Origin: RPQJ01 sp963746325
GTDB taxonomy: Bacteria; Pseudomonadota; Gammaproteobacteria; Steroidobacterales; Steroidobacteraceae
Length of the DNA stretch: 64,000 nucleotides
Direction of reading: 5' to 3'
NCBI GenBank assembly: GCA_963746325.1
Contig: CAVVBC010000036.1
Location: forward strand, 278,127-342,126
Positions within the stretch are counted from its first letter, which is position 1. Each line of letters begins with the position of its first letter. The position numbers were made by a program, and so were the translations under genes. The notes beneath the pieces were generated by a model. That model was not told the DNA's origin, did not search any database, and saw only the letters and a program-made list of their open reading frames with translations. Shown here piece by piece: positions 45,035 through 52,185 of this stretch.

Positions 45035-45122
45035 GGGCTAGGGGTTAGTCAGGATGAGCCACTGCAATATCAGGTTCGTCTGCACCTCCGACTAGCCCCT
45101 AACCCCTAGCCCCTAACCCCTT
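45012..45122. repeat. Facing GGGGNTA/CCCCTAA tracts between convergent genes
   Basis: 45012-45050 is a run of G4 blocks spaced by ATA, AA, CTA (quadruplex motif on plus strand); 45090-45122 is CCCC blocks spaced by TAA/TAG, its imperfect inverse. The 39 bp between are ordinary. Stop codons of both flanking genes (TAG at each end) are part of the tracts. Same tract type as upstream of obgE. Confidence 0.75.
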
Positions 45123-47077
45123 CCTTCGAGTTTCTCCTCCAGCCGCTTCGCCAGCATGGAGATCGTGGGGTAGTCAAACAGCTCGGTGAGATCGACCGCG
45201 CCGGGATACGCCTCGTCGATCTTTTCGTGGATCTGGATCAGCGTCAGCGAACTCGCGCCGACGTCGAACAGGTTGTCGTCGACGTCGACATGCTTGCCCG
45301 GCATCGCGTCGTCGACGATGGCCTTGAGCTGGGCTTCGATGCGTCCTTTCGCGGCGCGGCCGTGGCCGTGCGCCGCGGCCCACGCGGCGTCGAACTCGGC
45401 CAGTTCAGCGTCGAACTCGCCTTCTTCGAACGCCTGGGCCAGGGCGCTGCGCTGCAGCTTGCCGCTGGTCGTCTTCGGGATGCGCTTGACCGGCACCACG
45501 CGCGCCACTTCGACGCCCGCATGTTCGTTGATCGAGTGCATCGCCTTCGTCGCGAGCGGGATGAAATCGGCCATGTCGCCTCGATGCAGCACGAACAGCA
45601 CCAGCTCGTCCATGGGCGAGGAGGGCGTGCGTGCACCGGCTGCGACGACCTTGCCGAGCTCGAGCCCCGGCTCAACCTGCAGTACCGATTCGAGGTCGTG
45701 CGGATAGTAGTTCTGGCCGTTGACGAAGATGATTTCCTTCGACCGCCCCGTCACGTAAAGCTCGCCGTCGAGCAGCAACGCGAGGTCGCCCGTGCGCAGC
45801 CAGCCGTCCGGGGTGAGCGCGGCCGCGTTCGCCTCCGGGTTCTGGAAGTAGCCGCGCGTCACGTTGTCGCCACGCATGAGCAGGTGGCCCACGGTGCCCG
45901 CAGGCACGACCGCGCCCTGGTCGTCGACCAGTTGCACCTCGGTGAACGGAATCGGCTTGCCCTCGCACATCAGCTTGAGCGCGGTCGGATCGGACGGCTC
46001 GACCTGCCGCGCGGCAGTGCCGACGCCGAGCGAACGGCGGTCGACCGTGATGTAGCGATAAAGCGTGTCGATCGCGGGAAAAGCCACGGCGAGCGACGCT
46101 TCGGCCAGCCCGTAGACCGGGTACATCGCCGTGCGACGCAGCCCGTAGGGCGCGAGACGGTCGAGGAACTCCTCGGCCAGTTCGACCGAAATCGGCTCGG
46201 CGCCGTTGAAGATCAGGCGCACGCTCGAGAGGTCGTGGTCCTCGAGCGTCTTGTCGCCGAGCGCGCGCAGGCAATGGCGATAGCCGAAGTTGGGAGAGCA
46301 GGTGATGGTCACGCGCTTCTGGCTCGACCACTTGAGCCACAGCAGGGCGCGGCGGACGAACAGGTCGGTGGGCATCAGGTGCTGGCGGACGCCCGCGTAC
46401 ATCATGATCAGGTGGAAGCCGATGAGGCCCATGTCGTGCGTGAGCGGCATCCAGCTCAGCGAGACGTCGTCGGGGCAGAAACCGGCCGCCTGCCGCGCGC
46501 CTTCGGCATTGGCGAGGATGTTGCGGTGGGTGAGCACGACGCCCTTGGGCTCGCTGGTCGAGCCCGACGAGAACTGGATGAACGCGGTCTGGTGGGCGTC
46601 GAGGACGGCGGGGGTGCCGGGTCGCGAGATGTCGTCGAGCGAGTCCACCAGGAACGTGCGCGCGCTGAGGGCATTCCACCCGGTCGCGGCGTCCGGCGTC
46701 GCGGCGAACGTCGCCAGGCGATCGCGCAGCTTCTGGTCGGTGTAGAGATAGGGGTTGCCCAGCTGGCGCGCGATGCGCAGCAGCTTGTGCTTGTGTTCAT
46801 CGCTGATGCCCACGGCGACAGGCACGGGCACGATGCCGCCGTAGAGGCAGGCCCAGTAGGCGTCGATGAACTGCTCGTTGCTCGCGACGTGCAGGATGAC
46901 GTGATCGCCGGGCTGCGCGCCGATGCGCTGCAGGTGGAAAAGGATGCCCAGTGCCCGCCGGCGCAATTCAGCCAGCTGCAGGGTCTTCTCGGCCCCTTCG
47001 CCTTCCAGGTAGACGATCGCGCCGCCGCCGAGCGCGCGGTCGTCGAGCATGTCGGGCAGCGTCTGGTACTTGATCAT
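45113..47077 (-). CDS. Fatty-acyl-AMP ligase fused to a C-terminal acyl carrier domain
   Basis: 654 aa. Adenylation domain with P-loop FIQFSSGSTSEPKGVVLTHRN (167-187), MYPVYGLAEASLAVAFPA and WLRTGDLALLLDGELYVTGRSKEIIFVNGQNYYPHDLE, the NG-x-NYYPHD form being typical of FAAL-type ligases. Residues from about 575 form an acyl carrier domain with NLFDVGASSLTL (Ser610 is the probable phosphopantetheine site). Activates a fatty acid as acyl-AMP and loads its own carrier. Divergent from the phosphopantetheinyl transferase gene that could arm it. Confidence 0.85.
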   Translation of the reverse strand: MIKYQTLPDMLDDRALGGGAIVYLEGEGAEKTLQLAELRRRALGILFHLQRIGAQPGDHVILHVASNEQFIDAYWACLYGGIVPVPVAVGISDEHKHKLLRIARQLGNPYLYTDQKLRDRLATFAATPDAATGWNALSARTFLVDSLDDISRPGTPAVLDAHQTAFIQFSSGSTSEPKGVVLTHRNILANAEGARQAAGFCPDDVSLSWMPLTHDMGLIGFHLIMMYAGVRQHLMPTDLFVRRALLWLKWSSQKRVTITCSPNFGYRHCLRALGDKTLEDHDLSSVRLIFNGAEPISVELAEEFLDRLAPYGLRRTAMYPVYGLAEASLAVAFPAIDTLYRYITVDRRSLGVGTAARQVEPSDPTALKLMCEGKPIPFTEVQLVDDQGAVVPAGTVGHLLMRGDNVTRGYFQNPEANAAALTPDGWLRTGDLALLLDGELYVTGRSKEIIFVNGQNYYPHDLESVLQVEPGLELGKVVAAGARTPSSPMDELVLFVLHRGDMADFIPLATKAMHSINEHAGVEVARVVPVKRIPKTTSGKLQRSALAQAFEEGEFDAELAEFDAAWAAAHGHGRAAKGRIEAQLKAIVDDAMPGKHVDVDDNLFDVGASSLTLIQIHEKIDEAYPGAVDLTELFDYPTISMLAKRLEEKLEGRG

Positions 47078-47132
47078 CGCGGTAGGTAACCTCGGGGGCG
47101 CGGCGCGGCGGCCGCGCGAAGCAGCGGAAACG

Positions 47133-47780
47133 ATGGGCGCAGCGATTGTACTTCACGCCTCGTTGCTGGCGCTGCCACCCCAGCCGGCGTGGCAGGAGCC
47201 GCTGCTGCAGTCCCTGCCGTACGCGCGCCGGCTGCTGCTCACCAGCCGCACCGAACCGGAACGACGCGCGAGTCTCGCCGGGCTGGCGCTCGCGCTGCTC
47301 GCCGCAGAGCGAATCACGGGACGGCCATTCGCGCCGCGGGCATTGCGGTGGTCGCCGGAGGGCCGTCCAGCGCTGCTCGATGGACCAGGGATCAGCCTGA
47401 GTCACTCCGGGACGCGGGTGGCGTGTTGCGCCCAGGCAGGAGCGGGCTGCGGCATCGACATCGAAGACCTGCCTGCGACCGCAGACACCGCTACGGAGCA
47501 GAAGCTACGGCGCTGGACCGCGACCGAGGCGGTGCTCAAGGCGACGGGCCTGGGTTTGCGTGCCGCGAACGAGGTGGCGGTCGATGACGCGATCGCCTGG
47601 GGCAGCGTACGCGGTGAGCGATACGCATTGCAGGCCCTTGAGGAACTGCCGGGCGTCGTCGGGTACATTGCGTCGGCGTCGCGCTGCGGCTTTGCGCTCG
47701 CAGAGATCGACCTGTGCGATGGCGCGACGGCGTCAGCCGCCCTCGAGCGCAGTCTCGGCCTGGCGGCGCAGCTCGAGTAG
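47133..47780 (+). CDS. 4'-phosphopantetheinyl transferase (Sfp/AcpT-like)
   Basis: 215 aa from ATG 47133. GISLSHSGTRVACC, then GCGIDIEDLP (Mg-binding Asp and acidic pair) and RRWTATEAVLKATGLGL (W-x3-EA-x2-K-x2-G), the diagnostic set. Transfers phosphopantetheine from CoA to carrier proteins; the neighbouring ligase-ACP fusion is the obvious substrate. The 3' end overlaps the convergent acyltransferase by 48 bp. Confidence 0.87.
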   Translation: MGAAIVLHASLLALPPQPAWQEPLLQSLPYARRLLLTSRTEPERRASLAGLALALLAAERITGRPFAPRALRWSPEGRPALLDGPGISLSHSGTRVACCAQAGAGCGIDIEDLPATADTATEQKLRRWTATEAVLKATGLGLRAANEVAVDDAIAWGSVRGERYALQALEELPGVVGYIASASRCGFALAEIDLCDGATASAALERSLGLAAQLE

Positions 47781-48509
47781 GCGCTCGCCCAATTGCTGCT
47801 GCCAGCCCGCGAGGGCGGCGGCGTCCATGGCGCGACTGACCTTGACGGGTTCGCCGTAGACGATCGCGACGCGACTGAAGGGCAGCGGCACTTCGAATGC
47901 GTCCCAGGTCTTGAACGTGAACTTCCATGCATGCGCCACGGCAATCGGCAGGATGGGCTTGCCCGTGATCTGCGACAGCATGATGGCGCCCGGCTTGAAC
48001 TCGTGCAGCGGGCCGCGCGGACCGTCCGGCGTGATGGCCGGTGAGATCAGCTGCTTGACGATCGTCTCGTAGTAGTCCTGCAGCGCCCGGGCGCCGGTGT
48101 GCGTCGACGAGCCGCGAATCACGTGCGCGCCCGCTTTTTCAACCAGCATCGCGGGCGCGGTGCCATCGATGGACGGCGACACGAGGAAGCCGACCTTGAG
48201 GCCCGCTGCCTGCAGGTCGAGCAGCGCGCGTGCGCCGAACAGCACGTGCTGGTGCCAGTACACGGGAATCAGCGACTTGTGGTCGCGCGCAGCCTGCTCC
48301 GCGGCCGCCTTGCCTGCCACGTGCGTCACGCGGCAACTGGCCCACAGTGCGCGCACCAGCCACCAGGCGACCACCACGGCGACCCGATACAGCAGCAGAC
48401 GCCCGCGCGTCAGCTTGCGCCGCCCGCGAGTCACCTTGCGGTAGAGAGAGTTCTTGAGCGGCGCAGGCTCGGAACCTGCGGTCGATGGTTCTTCAGGCTC
48501 TGGGTTCAT
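47733..48509 (-). CDS. DUF374 family lysophospholipid acyltransferase-like protein
   Basis: 258 aa. Near residue 30-60 a hydrophobic anchor (LLLYRVAVVVAWWLVRALWAS); then LIPVYWHQHVLFGARAL (His in the position of the HX4D block), VSPSIDGTAPAMLVEKAG, VIRGSSTHTGARAL and ITPDGPRGPLHEFKPGAI. This is the DUF374 pattern, related to PlsC-type enzymes. Acceptor unknown. Confidence 0.82.
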   Translation of the reverse strand: MNPEPEEPSTAGSEPAPLKNSLYRKVTRGRRKLTRGRLLLYRVAVVVAWWLVRALWASCRVTHVAGKAAAEQAARDHKSLIPVYWHQHVLFGARALLDLQAAGLKVGFLVSPSIDGTAPAMLVEKAGAHVIRGSSTHTGARALQDYYETIVKQLISPAITPDGPRGPLHEFKPGAIMLSQITGKPILPIAVAHAWKFTFKTWDAFEVPLPFSRVAIVYGEPVKVSRAMDAAALAGWQQQLGERLLELRRQAETALEGG

Positions 48510-48536
48510 GCGCTGGAGGCAGGGCTGCGTCGGGCT

Positions 48537-49424
48537 TCAGACGGCATCCGGGCATTCTGCCTGCTCGAGCTGCAGGGCTGAATGGTCGATCGCGAATTTC
48601 TCCGCGATCACGCGCTTGGCTTCGCGGAGCACCCGCGCGCCATCCGCTTCCGGGGCCAGCGCGACGTGCAGCGTAAGCATGACCTGGCCCGAGGTGAGCG
48701 ACCAGCAATGCACGTCGTGCACGTCCCGTACGCCGGGCACCAGTGCGAGCAAGGTCTGGCGCAGCTCGTCGGTGTCGACCGACTCCGGCGTCTCCTCCAT
48801 CAGGATCCCGGTGGACTTGCGCAGCAGCGACCAGGCGCTGCGCAGGATCAGCACGGCCACCAGCACCGACAGCAGCGGGTCGATCGGCGTCCAGCCGGTC
48901 AGCAGGATCACGCCTGCAGCGAGTATCGCGCCGATGGAGCCGAGCAGGTCGCCGATCACGTGCAGTCGCGCAGCCGAAACGTTCAGGTTGTCCTGGCTGC
49001 CCCGGCGCAGGATGGCGTAGACCGCGAGATTCGCTGCCATTCCTGCCAGCGCGACCGCCAGCATCGTCTGGCCGGCGATCGGTTGCGGCTGCGACAGGCG
49101 ATCGATGGCCTCGAGCAGGATCCAGACGACCACGCCGAACAGCGCCAGGGCATTGACGAAGGCCGCCAGCACCTGCGCGCGGTGATAACCATAGGACCGG
49201 CGGGGGTTGGCGGGGCGCAGCGTGAGTCGCGCTGCCAGCCAGGCGAGTGCGAGCGCCGCGGTGTCGGTCAGCATGTGCCCCGCGTCGGCCAGCAGCGCGA
49301 GCGAGCCGGAAATGAGCCCGCCCGCGACTTCCAGCGTCATGAAGGTAGCGGTGATCCCCAGGGCCCAGCCGAGACGGCGGCTTTCCGAGGCTTGCAGGTG
49401 CGAATGTGCGAGTCGGTCTTGCAA
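48537..49424 (-). CDS. Cation diffusion facilitator (ZitB/CzcD-like zinc exporter)
   Basis: 295 aa with six membrane helices and a cytoplasmic C-terminal domain. Helix 2 has LADAGHMLTD (His and Asp of the transport site), helix 5 ARLHVIGDLLG (H-x3-D). The HD-HD arrangement is that of Zn2+-transporting CDF proteins. Ends in a ferredoxin-like domain (VRDVHDVHCWSLTSGQVMLTLHV). Confidence 0.9.
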   Translation of the reverse strand: MQDRLAHSHLQASESRRLGWALGITATFMTLEVAGGLISGSLALLADAGHMLTDTAALALAWLAARLTLRPANPRRSYGYHRAQVLAAFVNALALFGVVVWILLEAIDRLSQPQPIAGQTMLAVALAGMAANLAVYAILRRGSQDNLNVSAARLHVIGDLLGSIGAILAAGVILLTGWTPIDPLLSVLVAVLILRSAWSLLRKSTGILMEETPESVDTDELRQTLLALVPGVRDVHDVHCWSLTSGQVMLTLHVALAPEADGARVLREAKRVIAEKFAIDHSALQLEQAECPDAV

Positions 49425-49535
49425 AGGTGTTCAGGTCGGGCGACCACGGCGGCCCCGGAACGGGCGACCGTTTATACTACCCGACGGCCCCCGCCTGCGG
49501 CGGCCGGACAAACCACCACTGCAAGGCTGCCGATC

Positions 49536-50297
49536 GTGACCACAACCCCGTCCCAGGCCGCGCTGCCCGACGTTTCAGTCGTGATACCCGTCTGCAACGA
49601 AGACGAGAACGTGCTGCCGCTCGCGCAGGAGATTCACGCGGCGCTCGCCGGCAAGTACGCGTTCGAGCAGATCTTCGTCGATGACGGCAGCACCGACCGG
49701 ACAGCGGCCAGCGTGCTCGCGGCACGGGCGCAGGGCATGCCGGAGATCCGGTTGCTGCAGCACGTCGTGCGCTCCGGCCAGAGCGCGGCCGTAGCCACTG
49801 GCGTGCGGCACGCGCGCGGACGCTGGATCGCGACGCTCGACGGTGACGGGCAGAACGATCCGGCCGATTTCCCGCGCCTGCTCGAGGCACTGCTGCACCC
49901 GGCCTCGCCGAAACTCAAGCTCGTGATGGGCAACCGCACCACGCGCCGCGACACCTGGTTACGGCGCGCGTCCTCGCGGGTCGCGAACGGCGTGCGCGGC
50001 TGGATCCTGAAAGACGGCACGCCCGACACGGGCTGCGGCATCAAGGTGTTCGAGCGCGACGTCTTCATGCACATGCCACGCTTCAAGAACATGCACCGCT
50101 TCATGCCCGCGTTGTTCCAGCGCGAAGGCTGCGAAGTCGTCTCGCTGCCCGTGAATCATCGCGAGCGTACGCGCGGCGAGTCCAAGTACGGTCTCAACAA
50201 CCGGCTCTGGGTCGGCATCGTCGACCTGTGGGGCTTGAGCTGGCTGATCCGCCGCGCCTCCCCGCGCGTCGAAATCCGCGAGGAGCGCTGGGAGTGA
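49536..50297 (+). CDS. Family 2 glycosyltransferase (DPM1/ArnC-like)
   Basis: 253 aa from GTG 49536. DVSVVIPVCNEDENVLPL, IFVDDGSTDRT, WIATLDGDGQNDPADFPRLL (DxD-type DGD) and GCGIKVFERDVF, NHRERTRGESKYG. The pattern is that of undecaprenyl- or dolichyl-phosphate sugar transferases, but the C-terminal membrane helices of ArnC are absent (ends WLIRRASPRVEIREERWE). Overlaps the ArnT-like gene (GTGA); the two likely act as lipid-linked sugar donor synthase and membrane transferase. Confidence 0.87.
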   Translation: MTTTPSQAALPDVSVVIPVCNEDENVLPLAQEIHAALAGKYAFEQIFVDDGSTDRTAASVLAARAQGMPEIRLLQHVVRSGQSAAVATGVRHARGRWIATLDGDGQNDPADFPRLLEALLHPASPKLKLVMGNRTTRRDTWLRRASSRVANGVRGWILKDGTPDTGCGIKVFERDVFMHMPRFKNMHRFMPALFQREGCEVVSLPVNHRERTRGESKYGLNNRLWVGIVDLWGLSWLIRRASPRVEIREERWE

Positions 50298-52075
50298 GCC
50301 TGTCCGCGGGCGCCGGTGGGCCGCAGGCGTCGCTGCTCGATCGCTGGCTGCGGCCCGGCGCCCACTCGACCCGTGACGTCACGGTCGACCTGCTGTGGCT
50401 CATCGGCCTGGGCCTGCTGCTGATGGCCACTGGCCTCGGGCTGCGTGATCCCTGGCCTGCCGACGAGCCGCGCTTCGCGCTGGTTGCGCGCGACATGCTG
50501 CGCTCGGGCGACTGGTTGATTCCCCGCGTCGGCGGCGATCTCTACGCCGACAAGCCGCCGGTCTTTTTCTGGCTGATGGCGGCCTCGATGGCCGTGACCG
50601 GCTCGGTGCGGAGCGGGTTCCTGCTGCCGTCGTTGCTCGCGGGCCTCGGCGCGACGGTGCTCGTATACGACCTGCTGCGGCGCGTACGCGGCCGCGAGGT
50701 CGCCTTCGCCGGCGGTCTCGTCCTGCTGCTCACGTTCCAGTTCGTGTGGCAGTTCCGCCAGGCGCAGATCGACGGCGTGCTGTGCTTCTTCGTCACGCTG
50801 AGCCTGTACGGCCTGTTGCGCCACCTGTTCGCAGGCCCGGGCCTTGGCTGGTTCCTGCTGGGCTGGTTTGCCGCTGGATTGGGCGTCATCACCAAGGGCG
50901 TCGGTTTCCTGCCCTTGCTGGTATTGCTCCCGTTCGTGGTGCTCGCGGCGCGCGGCTGGCCGGCCACGGCGCCGCACCGCGATCCGCGGTGGTGGCTGGG
51001 TCCCGTGTTCTTCCTGGCGGCCATCGCCGTGTGGTTCGTGCCGATGATGCTCGTGACGGCGGCCGGCGGCGAACTGCTGGCGTACCGCAACGAGATCCTG
51101 TTCCAGCAGACGGTCACGCGCTACGCCGAGGCGTGGCATCACCACGAGCCATTCTGGTTTTTTCTCGTCAACGTGATCCCGGTGCTCTGGCTGCCGCTCA
51201 CGGCGCTGCTGCCGTGGCTCTGGCCGCGCTGGCGCGCGGCGTTGCGGGCCGGTCCGCGCGACACGTTCGTCGCGGTGCTGCTGGCGTGGGTCGTCATCGT
51301 CGTGCTGTTCTTCTCGGCCAGTGCCGGCAAGCGCGGCGTCTATGTGTTGCCGGCCGTGCCGGCGCTGGTCATGGCTGCGGCGACGTGGCTGCCCGAGATA
51401 TTGCGGCTGCGGGCGACGCGCCTGCTCGCATTCGTCCTCGCCGCGGTGCTCACGGCACTGGCTGTGGTCGGCGCGCTCTACGTGACTTTCGATGCCGCGA
51501 CGGCAACCCGCCTGCAGGACGACTACGGCATCGCGCCCTTGTTGCCGCTGGCGCTCGCAGGTGCCGGCGGGCTGCTGGCGCTGGTGGTTTTCCGCGTGCG
51601 CGACGGCTGGCTCGCCTATGGCGCGACGCTCGCGGCATTCCTGGCCACGGCAGGTTTCGTCGTGTATCCGCGCATCGACGAGGTGCGCTCGGGCAGGGGG
51701 TTCATGCAGGAGGTGGCGCAAGCCTCTGCCGGAATCGATCAACTCGGCCTCGTCGGCCCGAAGGAGCAGTACCTGCTCGAACTCGAACGCCCGAGTTTCA
51801 ATTTCGGCCACGCGCGCTGGCGCGAGAAAGAGGCCGAGGCGGCAGATGCCGCCGCCTGGTTTGCGGCCCGCCCGGGTCGCGCCTTGCTCGTGGACGAAAA
51901 GACGCTGGCGCTGTGCTTTGCGGGCACGCAGTCGCAGGCCCTGGGCCGCGCGAATCGCCAGCACTGGTTCCTGGTCACTGGCGGTGGCGCCGACGATGAT
52001 TGCGTGTCGCGTGGCGACCTGCGTCGTGCCAGACTTTATATTCCGCCAAATGCGTCAATAAATTCAGCGCGTTAG
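50294..52075 (+). CDS. ArnT/GT83-like membrane glycosyltransferase
   Basis: 593 aa from GTG 50294, about 12 membrane helices. DPWPADEPRFALVARDMLRSGDWLIPRVGGDLYADKPPVFFWL is the acidic loop-1 motif of ArnT/PMT-type enzymes, and SASAGKRGVYVLPAVPALVM matches the later conserved loop. It would move a sugar from a polyprenyl carrier (probably made by the upstream glycosyltransferase) to lipid A or another periplasmic acceptor. C-terminal domain periplasmic. Confidence 0.87.
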   Translation: MSLSAGAGGPQASLLDRWLRPGAHSTRDVTVDLLWLIGLGLLLMATGLGLRDPWPADEPRFALVARDMLRSGDWLIPRVGGDLYADKPPVFFWLMAASMAVTGSVRSGFLLPSLLAGLGATVLVYDLLRRVRGREVAFAGGLVLLLTFQFVWQFRQAQIDGVLCFFVTLSLYGLLRHLFAGPGLGWFLLGWFAAGLGVITKGVGFLPLLVLLPFVVLAARGWPATAPHRDPRWWLGPVFFLAAIAVWFVPMMLVTAAGGELLAYRNEILFQQTVTRYAEAWHHHEPFWFFLVNVIPVLWLPLTALLPWLWPRWRAALRAGPRDTFVAVLLAWVVIVVLFFSASAGKRGVYVLPAVPALVMAAATWLPEILRLRATRLLAFVLAAVLTALAVVGALYVTFDAATATRLQDDYGIAPLLPLALAGAGGLLALVVFRVRDGWLAYGATLAAFLATAGFVVYPRIDEVRSGRGFMQEVAQASAGIDQLGLVGPKEQYLLELERPSFNFGHARWREKEAEAADAAAWFAARPGRALLVDEKTLALCFAGTQSQALGRANRQHWFLVTGGGADDDCVSRGDLRRARLYIPPNASINSAR

Positions 52076-52185
52076 CTTGAGTTCGTGAGCCGATCTGTCA
52101 GAATCCTGACGCGCAGACGAGGGTCGAACGAGTATCCGGCCATACAGGCCGCCCCGTCGCGCACCGAGGGAGACCTGATAGCGCG

